This document shows, one piece after another, positions 25,600 to 33,184 of a stretch of DNA of 64,000 nt (the stretch's first letter is position 1; the number at the start of each line of letters is the position of its first letter). Position numbers and translations under genes: made by a program. The stretch is from Pseudomonas sp. P8_241 (lineage in GTDB: Bacteria; Pseudomonadota; Gammaproteobacteria; Pseudomonadales; Pseudomonadaceae). A model generated the notes under the pieces. It saw only the letters and a program-made list of their open reading frames with translations. It ran no database searches and was not told where the DNA came from. The stretch lies in contig NZ_CP125377.1 of the NCBI RefSeq assembly GCF_034008315.1, forward strand, positions 2,492,001-2,556,000. Direction: 5' to 3'.

Positions 25600-27012
25600 A
25601 TGCATATGTCCCAGATGTCCCGGCAAGATCCGTTGATCGAGAACCATACGGTCGACTACGTTCCACTCGCAGAGCGCCACGGGAAGGCCCGCGATCTATT
25701 CACCCTGTGGTTCAGCACCAACATCGCGCCACTGCCCATCGTGACCGGCGCCATGGTGGTCCAGGTGTTCCACCTCGATCTGCTCTGGGGTTTGCTGGCG
25801 ATTGCGCTCGGACACATGGTCGGCGGACTGGTGATTGCTCTCGCCTCTGCGCAAGGGCCGCGCATGGGCATTCCGCAAATGGTGCAAAGCCGTGGGCAGT
25901 TCGGCCGTTACGGCGCGCTGTTGATCGTGTTTTTTGCGGCGCTGATCTACATCGGCTTCTTCATTTCCAACATCGTGCTGGCGGGCAAATCGATCGTCGG
26001 TATTGCGCCGTCGGTTCCGGTCCCGGCGAGCATCCTGCTCGGTGCGCTCAGTGCCACGGCCATCGGGGTGATTGGCTACCGCTTCATCCATACCCTCAAC
26101 CGCATCGGCACCTGGGTGATGGGCAGTGCGTTGCTGGCCGGTTTCCTCTACATCTTTGCCCATGACCTGCCGGCGGACTTCTTCACTCGCGGTGGCTTCA
26201 ACCTGTCCGGCTGGCTGGCCACCGTGTCGCTGGGGATTATCTGGCAGATCAGTTTCTCGCCATACGTGTCGGACTATTCTCGATACCTGCCGGCGGATAT
26301 CGGCATCGCCCGGCCATTTTTCGCAACGTACCTGGGCGCGACGCTGGGCACGATCCTGTCGTTTACCTTCGGCGCCGTGGCGGTCCTGGCGACCCCCCAA
26401 GGCACCGAGGCGATGGCGGCAGTCAAGCAATCCACCGGTTGGCTCGGGCCGATCCTTATGGTCCTGTTTTTGCTCAACATCATCAGCCACAACGCCCTGA
26501 ATCTGTATGGCGCTGTGCTGTCGATCATCACCTCGATTCAGACATTCGCCAGTCAGTGGACGCCGAGTATCAAGGTGCGCGTGGTGTTGTCGAGCATCGT
26601 GCTGGCCGGTTGCTGTGTGGTGGCGTTGGGTGCTTCGGCGGATTTCATTTCGCAATTCATCGGCCTGATTCTCGCACTGCTGCTGGTGTTGGTGCCGTGG
26701 GCTTCGATCAACCTGATCGACTTTTACCTGATCAAGCGTGGCCATTACGACATCGCCTCGATCTTCCGTGCTGACGGCGGGATCTATGGGCGCTTCAATC
26801 TGCACGCGATCATCGCCTGCTTCATCGGCATCATCGTGCAGCTGCCGTTCGCCAACACTTCGTTGTACGTCGGGCCGTACGCCAACCTGGTCGAAGGCGC
26901 CGACCTGTCCTGGCTGGTGGGACTGCTAGTGACGTGCCCGTTGTATTACTGTCTGGCGACTCGGGGCAAGGTGCAGGAGAGCGTGGCGAGCCGGTTGGGT
27001 TATACCGACTGA
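25600..27012 (+). CDS. NCS1 family nucleobase/heterocycle:cation symporter
   Basis: 470 residues starting at ATG 25600 (a second ATG at 25606 is equally possible). About twelve membrane segments; NCS1 features include FTLWFSTNIAPLPIVTGAMV near the start, PQMVQSRGQFGRYGA after TM2-3, and YVSDYSRYLP in the middle. The family imports cytosine, allantoin, hydantoins, hydroxymethylpyrimidine and similar heterocycles with H+ or Na+. It is divergent from the flavin reductase and shares its operator, so it probably imports the substrate of the monooxygenase. Confidence 0.9.
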   Translation: MHMSQMSRQDPLIENHTVDYVPLAERHGKARDLFTLWFSTNIAPLPIVTGAMVVQVFHLDLLWGLLAIALGHMVGGLVIALASAQGPRMGIPQMVQSRGQFGRYGALLIVFFAALIYIGFFISNIVLAGKSIVGIAPSVPVPASILLGALSATAIGVIGYRFIHTLNRIGTWVMGSALLAGFLYIFAHDLPADFFTRGGFNLSGWLATVSLGIIWQISFSPYVSDYSRYLPADIGIARPFFATYLGATLGTILSFTFGAVAVLATPQGTEAMAAVKQSTGWLGPILMVLFLLNIISHNALNLYGAVLSIITSIQTFASQWTPSIKVRVVLSSIVLAGCCVVALGASADFISQFIGLILALLLVLVPWASINLIDFYLIKRGHYDIASIFRADGGIYGRFNLHAIIACFIGIIVQLPFANTSLYVGPYANLVEGADLSWLVGLLVTCPLYYCLATRGKVQESVASRLGYTD

Positions 27013-27020
27013 TAACGTGA

Positions 27021-27117
27021 GGGAGAGCCTTGCTCGCGATGGACTCATGAACGCCGTGTTTAACCAGTCAACACGCGTAATCGTTAGTGACCATCGCGAG
27101 CATGCTCGCTCCTACAG
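27021..27117. repeat. REP pair (inverted)
   Basis: GCCTTGCTCGCGATGGACTC at the left and GACCATCGCGAGCATGCTCG..CTCCTACAG at the right. The left arm has lost the TGTAGGAGC end. It separates the convergent permease and MFS genes and touches the MFS stop codon. Confidence 0.82.
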
Positions 27118-28329
27118 AAGAGCTTGCGGTTGTGCCTCGGTTTTTGTACTGCTGCGGGCAATCACGGTAATGATCGACAGCGCGGCAATCACCAGTCCCG
27201 GTGAAGTCGCCAGCAGTACTCCCGCAGTCCCTGCGCCTGCAGCGAGGATCTGCCCGGCGGCCAAGGGACCGGCCACCGAACCCAGGCGACCGATGGCCAC
27301 CGCTGCCCCGACACCGGTGGCGCGCACCGAGGTCGGATAGGACGGTGGCGCCAGCGCGTAGAGCACCAGTTGCGCCGCCATGACAAACAGGCCGACGGCA
27401 AACCCGGCGATCGCCATTTGCACGATACCCACCGACAGGCCGACCCCGGCCAGTGCCGCCAGCAAACCTGCGTACACGAACAATACGACCTTCAGACCGT
27501 TGCCGCGGTCGAGCATCACACCACCCAGCAACGAGCCGATGGCGCCGCCGATATTGAACAGCATCTGCACCATGCCCGCCTGAGGTTTGGTGAAACCCTG
27601 TGCCAGCAACAGCGACGGCAGCCAGTTGAGCAGCATGTACATCACAGTCAGGGTGAAGAAGTAACTCAGCCACAAGGCCAGGGTGTTGCGTGCACGGCCT
27701 TCGCCAAACAGCGCCTGGCCGGTGGAGGCGCGTGGGCTGGCAGTCGAAACATGTTGCTGGCGGAACACCGTGGACTCGGGCAGCAGCAGCGCCATCAACG
27801 GCACCACCAGCAAGGGCGTCAGGCCGCCGATGATAAAGGTGGTCTGCCAGTGTTCACTGGAAAACATCGCCACCACGGCCGCCAGTGCACCACCCAACGG
27901 CACGCCGCAATACATGACACTGATGGCGGTCCCTCGATGACGCTCGCTTACGGCCTCGGCACACAGGGCAATCAGGTTGGGCAGGGCGGCGCCCAGTCCC
28001 AGGCCGGTCATGAAGCGTACCAGCAACAGGCTGGTGTAGGTCTCGACATAGGCGGTGCAGAGCGAGAACACGCCGAACAGCAGTACGGCGCCGACAAGGA
28101 TTTTCTTGCGACCGATACGATCGGCCACCCAGCCGCCAAAAAAAGCGCCGGGCAGCAAACCGATGATTCCGGCGCTGAACACCCAGCCCATCATCTTCGG
28201 GTCCAGGGCAAAGCTCTGGCGCAATCCGGCGGCGGCGGTGCCGGCAGCCTGCAGATCGAACCCTTCGATCAGCGCCACGATAAAGCACAAAGCGATTGTC
28301 AGCGTCGAGCGACGCGATGGACTGTCCAT
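27112..28329 (-). CDS. MFS aromatic acid:H+ symporter (AAHS-type)
   Basis: 405 residues, twelve membrane segments. N-terminal ALIEGFDLQAAGTAAAGL and the loop GGWVADRIGRKKIL are typical of aromatic-acid symporters (AAHS), closest in type to MhpT/HcaK-like transporters. It is divergent from an OprD-type porin and near the hydroxycinnamate genes, so it probably imports ferulate, p-coumarate or a related phenylpropanoid across the inner membrane. It may instead serve vanillate or benzoate; no other benzoate transporter lies beside the ben genes here. Confidence 0.88.
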   Translation of the reverse strand: MDSPSRRSTLTIALCFIVALIEGFDLQAAGTAAAGLRQSFALDPKMMGWVFSAGIIGLLPGAFFGGWVADRIGRKKILVGAVLLFGVFSLCTAYVETYTSLLLVRFMTGLGLGAALPNLIALCAEAVSERHRGTAISVMYCGVPLGGALAAVVAMFSSEHWQTTFIIGGLTPLLVVPLMALLLPESTVFRQQHVSTASPRASTGQALFGEGRARNTLALWLSYFFTLTVMYMLLNWLPSLLLAQGFTKPQAGMVQMLFNIGGAIGSLLGGVMLDRGNGLKVVLFVYAGLLAALAGVGLSVGIVQMAIAGFAVGLFVMAAQLVLYALAPPSYPTSVRATGVGAAVAIGRLGSVAGPLAAGQILAAGAGTAGVLLATSPGLVIAALSIITVIARSSTKTEAQPQALL

Positions 28330-28660
28330 GGGTGAACCTCATTGTTGTTTTTGTTGTGGAGTCGAGCCATTCCGTTGCGCTCGGGCAAATGGATGTGATG
28401 GCTGGTGATTAAGATAACAAATATAACTAAAAAATGAATAATCTCTAAAAAAACACAAATAATTCAATTAAAACCATAAAAAACAACGGTTTAATTCATT
28501 GGTTAAGATGTGGTGGATAAATAGATAATAATATTAATGTTCGATTATCGGCTACTCATGGTTGACGATTGCCATCGGCTGTTTCCATTCTCTGTCTGCG
28601 AAGCCGACTGCCCTGTGGTCGTCAGGCATTCAGAACAACAATAAAAATGGACAATCGAAC
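28330..28660. promoter_or_regulatory. AT-rich divergent promoter region, MFS / OprD
   Basis: 331 bp, strikingly AT-rich between 28410 and 28550. An imperfect copy of the ech operator palindrome (AAGATA-N7-TAACTA, 28411-28429; four of six bases of the left half match TAGTTA) suggests control by the same MarR protein. Another imperfect repeat AATTAAAACC / GGTTTAATT spans 28475-28497. Confidence 0.45.
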
Positions 28661-29983
28661 ATGCCCAAATACCCCGTCAACGTCGAAACCGCGGCGTCAG
28701 TTTCCTGTGTGTCCAGGGTCAATCCAGGATTGCTCATGGTGCTACTCGGCATCAGCGTTCTACCCTCAGCGCTGCGCGCAGAGGGGTTTATCGAGGACAG
28801 CCACGGTAACTTGACTCTGCGCAATTACTACCTGGACCGGGACTACAAGGATGACGGAGCCAAGACCGCCGCACGGGAATGGGCACAGGGTTTCATCCTG
28901 GGCATGGAGTCGGGTTTTACCCAAGGGGTTGTGGGTTTCGGCCTGGATGTTCGCGGGCTGCTGGGGGTCAAACTCGACTCTGCGCCTGATCGCAGCGGCA
29001 CCGAGCTGTTGCCGGTGTCGGCCAGCGACAAGCGCGCGGCGGATGAATATTCACGGCTCGCCCCGACAGCCAAACTAAGATTTGCCCAAACCACAGTGAA
29101 GAGCGGCGATGTTTCGATTTTCCTGCCGTTTGCCTTTGCCAGCCCATCGCGATTGTTGCCACAGACCTTTCGCGGCACGACCCTCAGTTCCAAAGACATC
29201 GATGGCCTGACCCTCAACACCGGCTACATCGATCGCATCAACAAGCGCGATTCCACCGACTATCAGGCCATGAGCATCGCCACGCCAAACCGACGATTCA
29301 ACGGCGCCGCCACCACTTCGCATCTGGCGTACGTGGGGGGCGATTATCAGGTCAACAAAGAACTCAGTCTGCGCGCCTATCATGCCGAGGTGGCCGAGCT
29401 GTACCAACAGGACACCCTCGCGCTGCTGCACAACTTGCCGCTCGGGGACGGTGTGCTCACCAGTGATTTACGCAGTTTTTTCAGCCGTGAGGATGGCAGC
29501 GCCAAGGCGGGCGAGGTGGACAATATCAACCTCTCGGCATTGTTCGGCTATCGCTTGGGCGGGCATCGGGTGAGCCTCGGCTATATGCATTCCAGTGGCG
29601 ACTCGGCAACGCCCTACATCTCCGGCACCGAGTTGATGGGCATGAGCGAGCAGACCATGGGTTCGGATTTTCTCAACGCCAAAGAGCGCACCTGGCAAGC
29701 GATCTACGACTACGACTTCGTCGCATCCGGAGTGCCCGGTTTGAAGGGGAGGTTACGTTACCTGCGCGGTGACAATATCGAGTTGGCCGCCTTCAACGCC
29801 GAGGACCGCAAAGAGCGCGAGTTCCAGATGGAGCTGGGGTATGTGATCCAGAGCGGCCCGCTGAAAAACGTCGGGCTGCTGGCCCGCAAGGCGATCTACC
29901 GCAATGACTTCCCGAGCGGTACGGCCTTTCGTGATGAAAACCAGACCCGCTTCCAGGTGCTCTACACCTTGCCGATCTGGTAG
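28661..29983 (+). CDS. OprD family outer-membrane porin
   Basis: 440 residues from the ATG at 28661. The N-terminus has an atypical, long leader (a hydrophobic stretch LLMVLLGISVLPSALRA ends at a signal peptidase-like ARA/E site near residue 41), then the OprD start 'EGFIEDSHGNLTLRNYYLDRDY'. The OprD 'WAQGFILGMESGFTQGVVGFGLDV' pattern follows. Members are substrate-specific channels (OpdK, PhaK, OpdT types). Linked with an aromatic-acid MFS transporter and hydroxycinnamate genes, so an aromatic-acid channel is likely (inference). Confidence 0.9.
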   Translation: MPKYPVNVETAASVSCVSRVNPGLLMVLLGISVLPSALRAEGFIEDSHGNLTLRNYYLDRDYKDDGAKTAAREWAQGFILGMESGFTQGVVGFGLDVRGLLGVKLDSAPDRSGTELLPVSASDKRAADEYSRLAPTAKLRFAQTTVKSGDVSIFLPFAFASPSRLLPQTFRGTTLSSKDIDGLTLNTGYIDRINKRDSTDYQAMSIATPNRRFNGAATTSHLAYVGGDYQVNKELSLRAYHAEVAELYQQDTLALLHNLPLGDGVLTSDLRSFFSREDGSAKAGEVDNINLSALFGYRLGGHRVSLGYMHSSGDSATPYISGTELMGMSEQTMGSDFLNAKERTWQAIYDYDFVASGVPGLKGRLRYLRGDNIELAAFNAEDRKEREFQMELGYVIQSGPLKNVGLLARKAIYRNDFPSGTAFRDENQTRFQVLYTLPIW

Positions 29984-30005
29984 CCAGAGCAGGCTCGATG
30001 TGGCT

Positions 30006-30035
30006 TGCCGGCCACCCTTCAGGGGTGTGCCGGCA
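30006..30035. terminator. Hairpin between convergent oprD-type and marR-type genes
   Basis: TGCCGGCCACCC / GGGTGTGCCGGCA form a strong stem with one bulge. No T run follows, so it is a probable but not classical bidirectional terminator. Confidence 0.6.
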
Positions 30036-30043
30036 TCACGCGT

Positions 30044-30532
30044 TCAGTCCTGATAAACCTTCCTCAACAGGCGCAACAGCTCTTCGCGTTCCCCGCCGGT
30101 CAGCGCTGAAGTGGAATCGAAATCGCTCTGGGCGGCGATCTGCTTGAGTTCCTTGAGCAGGGTTTCGCCGGTCTTGCTCAAAAAGATCCCGTAGGAGCGT
30201 TTGTCCGGCTTGCAGCGCACCCGTACCGCCAGCGCACGGCTTTCCAGTTTGTTGAGCAGCGGCACCACTTGGGGCGGCTCGATGGCCAGTGCGCGGGCCA
30301 GGTCGGCCTGCATCAGCCCTGGGTTCTGGTCGATGATCGCCAGGGCCGAGAACTGTGCCGGACGCAGGTCGTGGGCGGATAGGCGGCCGATCAGGTTCTG
30401 GAACAGTTTGAGTTGAGCCCGGCGCATGGCGTACCCGATCAAATCGTCCAGCGCTGAGTCCAGCGGTGCCTGCATCTGGGCATTGGCGGACGGGGTCTCG
30501 CTCGGGTCGGCGGAAGGAGAAGACTTGGCCAT
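30044..30532 (-). CDS. MarR family regulator of hydroxycinnamate genes
   Basis: 162 residues from the ATG at 30532 (an alternative frame on the same strand is a shadow). The MarR winged HTH is clear: RPAQFSALAIIDQNPGLMQADLARALAIEPPQVVPLLNKLE and a wing with RCKPDKRSYGIFLS. It is divergent from ech, the position of HcaR/FerR-type repressors that release DNA on binding hydroxycinnamoyl-CoA. A perfect palindrome overlaps the ech -35 element, consistent with direct repression. Confidence 0.88.
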   Translation of the reverse strand: MAKSSPSADPSETPSANAQMQAPLDSALDDLIGYAMRRAQLKLFQNLIGRLSAHDLRPAQFSALAIIDQNPGLMQADLARALAIEPPQVVPLLNKLESRALAVRVRCKPDKRSYGIFLSKTGETLLKELKQIAAQSDFDSTSALTGGEREELLRLLRKVYQD

Positions 30533-30672
30533 TGCAGGTGAATCCTGAAGAAGTAGAGGTTAACAAGGCTATCTAGTTTGCCGGGGTTGGACGCTGATAG
30601 CTATGGTCGTGGTGATTGATGATGAGCGTTGGGGCTTTTGGTTGGCGATGAAAAATTGGTTTATTTGATTAA

Positions 30673-30708
30673 TAGTTAATTGACATAACTAATTTGCTCC
30701 TTTAATTT
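30673..30708 (+). promoter_or_regulatory. ech promoter with overlapping MarR-type operator
   Basis: Perfect inverted repeat TAGTTA-N7-TAACTA at 30673-30691. The spacer and edges contain a consensus -35 TTGACA (30680-30685); a weak -10 (TAATTT, 30703-30708) follows at 17 bp. A repressor bound here would block RNA polymerase. Confidence 0.7.
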
Positions 30709-30745
30709 CCAGTCATCTTCAAGCCAAGAACAAGAGAGCATCGCC

Positions 30746-31576
30746 ATGAGCAATTACGAAGGTCGCTGGACAACCGTCAAAGTCGAAATCGAAGAAGGCA
30801 TCGCGTGGGTCATCCTCAATCGCCCGGAAAAACGCAACGCCATGAGCCCGACGCTCAACCGCGAAATGATCGATGTGCTGGAAACCCTGGAGCAGGATCC
30901 GGCGGCCGGCGTACTGGTACTCACCGGTGCAGGTGATGCCTGGACCGCAGGCATGGACCTCAAGGAATACTTCCGCGAAGTGGATGCGGGCCCGGAAATC
31001 CTTCAGGAAAAAATCCGCCGTGAAGCCTCGCAATGGCAATGGAAACTGCTGCGCATGTACGCCAAGCCGACCATCGCCATGGTCAACGGCTGGTGCTTCG
31101 GTGGCGGTTTCAGCCCGCTGGTGGCTTGTGACCTGGCGATCTGCGCCGACGAAGCGACCTTCGGCCTCTCGGAAATCAACTGGGGCATTCCACCGGGCAA
31201 CCTGGTGAGCAAGGCCATGGCCGACACCGTGGGCCATCGTCAGTCGCTGTACTACATCATGACCGGCAAGACCTTCGGTGGGCAGAAAGCCGCCGAGATG
31301 GGCCTGGTCAACGAAAGCGTGCCGCTGGCGCAACTGCGTGAAGTCACTATCGAGCTGGCGCGCAACCTGCTGGAGAAAAACCCGGTGGTGCTGCGTGCGG
31401 CCAAGCATGGCTTCAAACGTTGCCGCGAGCTGACCTGGGAGCAGAACGAGGATTACCTGTACGCCAAGCTTGACCAGTCGCGTCTGCTCGATACCGAAGG
31501 TGGCCGCGAGCAGGGCATGAAGCAGTTCCTCGACGACAAGAGCATCAAGCCAGGTCTTCAGGCTTACAAGCGCTGA
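30746..31576 (+). CDS. ech: p-Hydroxycinnamoyl-CoA hydratase/lyase
   Basis: 276 residues, the exact length of the characterised P. fluorescens enzyme. A crotonase fold; the known catalytic and substrate residues are in place: Glu143 in GLSEINW, Ser123 in GGGFSPL and Tyr239 in DYLYAK. It hydrates feruloyl-, caffeoyl- or p-coumaroyl-CoA and cleaves it to the benzaldehyde plus acetyl-CoA. It heads the ech-vdh-fcs-thiolase operon and is opposite a MarR repressor. Confidence 0.97.
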   Translation: MSNYEGRWTTVKVEIEEGIAWVILNRPEKRNAMSPTLNREMIDVLETLEQDPAAGVLVLTGAGDAWTAGMDLKEYFREVDAGPEILQEKIRREASQWQWKLLRMYAKPTIAMVNGWCFGGGFSPLVACDLAICADEATFGLSEINWGIPPGNLVSKAMADTVGHRQSLYYIMTGKTFGGQKAAEMGLVNESVPLAQLREVTIELARNLLEKNPVVLRAAKHGFKRCRELTWEQNEDYLYAKLDQSRLLDTEGGREQGMKQFLDDKSIKPGLQAYKR

Positions 31577-31659
31577 GACGGATCGCCGGGTGCATTTGCA
31601 CCCCGGCGCTCTGCATCGATCGAATGCATTCCCGATAACGACAATAAAGAGGAATCACC

Positions 31660-33108
31660 ATGCTGGACGTGCCCCTGCTGATTGGCGGCCAGTCGCTGCC
31701 TGCCCGCGACGGTCGAACCTTTGAACGCCGCAACCCGGTGACCGGCGAGGTGGTGTCGCGGGTGGCCGCAGCCACCCTGGAAGATGCCGATGCCGCAGTG
31801 GCTGCCGCTCAGGCGGCATTTCCCGTCTGGGCCGCCCTGGCGCCCAATGAACGTCGCACTCGTTTGCTCAAGGCCGCCGAGCAGTTGCAGGCGCGCAGCG
31901 ACGAGTTCATCGCGGCGGCCGGCGAAACCGGGGCCATGGCCAACTGGTATGGATTCAACGTGCGGCTGGCAGCGAACATGCTGCGTGAAGCGGCGTCGAT
32001 GACCACCCAGATCAATGGCGAAGTCATTCCCTCGGATGTGCCGGGCAGTTTCGCCATGGCCCTGCGCCAACCCTGTGGTGTGGTGCTGGGCATCGCCCCG
32101 TGGAACGCCCCGGTGATTCTCGCCACCCGCGCCATCGCCATGCCGCTGGCGTGTGGCAATACCGTGGTGCTCAAGGCTTCGGAGCTGAGCCCTGCGGTGC
32201 ACCGTCTGATCGGCCAGGTCTTGCAGGATGCCGGATTGGGCGATGGCGTGGTCAATGTCATCAGCAATGCCCCGGCGGATGCCGCGGCGATTGTCGAGCG
32301 ACTGATTGCCAACCCGGCGGTGCGGCGGGTCAACTTCACCGGCTCGACCCATGTCGGGCGCATCGTCGGCGAGCTCTCGGCGCGCCACCTCAAACCGGCC
32401 TTGCTGGAGTTGGGCGGCAAGGCGCCGTTGCTGGTGCTTGATGATGCCGACCTCGATGCGGCGGTCGAGGCGGCAGCCTTCGGCGCATATTTCAATCAGG
32501 GGCAGATCTGCATGTCCACCGAACGCCTGATTGTCGATGCCAAGGTTGCCGATGCCTTTGTTGCCAAGCTGGCGGCCAAGGTCGAGACCCTGCGCGCCGG
32601 TGATCCTGCGGCGGCGGACTCGGTGCTCGGCTCGCTGGTGGATGCCAGTGCCGGCACACGCATCAAGGGGCTGATCGACGACGCCCTGGCCAAGGGGGCG
32701 CGGTTGGTGATTGGCGGGCAACTGCAAGGCAGTATTTTGCAGCCGACCCTGCTCGACGGCGTCGACGAAACCATGCGTTTGTACCGCGAAGAATCCTTCG
32801 GCCCGGTGGCAGTGATGTTGCGCGGGGAGGGCGATGAAGCGCTGCTGCGCCTGGCCAACGACTCGGAATTCGGGTTGTCGGCGGCGATCTTCAGCCGCGA
32901 CACCGGGCGCGCCCTGGCGCTGGCCCAACGGATCGAGTCGGGCATCTGCCATATCAACGGCCCGACTGTGCACGACGAAGCGCAAATGCCTTTCGGCGGA
33001 GTCAAGTCCAGCGGCTACGGCAGTTTTGGCGGCAAGGCCTCCATCGAGCATTTTACCCAGTTACGCTGGGTCACACTGCAGCATGGGCCGCGGCACTACC
33101 CTATCTGA
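31660..33108 (+). CDS. vdh: Vanillin / hydroxybenzaldehyde dehydrogenase
   Basis: 482 residues of the aldehyde dehydrogenase superfamily, with the nucleophile Cys in NQGQICMSTERL, the general base Glu in LLELGGKAP, and the Asn in APWNAPV. It oxidises vanillin, protocatechualdehyde and 4-hydroxybenzaldehyde with NAD+ to the acids. An AAGAGGAATC ribosome-binding site lies before the start, 83 bp after ech. Position in the hydroxycinnamate operon makes the vdh name secure. Confidence 0.95.
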   Translation: MLDVPLLIGGQSLPARDGRTFERRNPVTGEVVSRVAAATLEDADAAVAAAQAAFPVWAALAPNERRTRLLKAAEQLQARSDEFIAAAGETGAMANWYGFNVRLAANMLREAASMTTQINGEVIPSDVPGSFAMALRQPCGVVLGIAPWNAPVILATRAIAMPLACGNTVVLKASELSPAVHRLIGQVLQDAGLGDGVVNVISNAPADAAAIVERLIANPAVRRVNFTGSTHVGRIVGELSARHLKPALLELGGKAPLLVLDDADLDAAVEAAAFGAYFNQGQICMSTERLIVDAKVADAFVAKLAAKVETLRAGDPAAADSVLGSLVDASAGTRIKGLIDDALAKGARLVIGGQLQGSILQPTLLDGVDETMRLYREESFGPVAVMLRGEGDEALLRLANDSEFGLSAAIFSRDTGRALALAQRIESGICHINGPTVHDEAQMPFGGVKSSGYGSFGGKASIEHFTQLRWVTLQHGPRHYPI

Positions 33109-33184
33109 ACTGCACAAATAACAATAAAAAAGGCTGCAGCCACCACCATGCCCATTCGTACTTGCGGGGTGGTAGCGTGCCTTG

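Noticed and set aside
31564..33051. Nearly 500-codon open frame on the minus strand opposite vdh
   Set aside because: Same reason: the plus-strand aldehyde dehydrogenase is complete, and the antisense translation is a low-complexity mirror.
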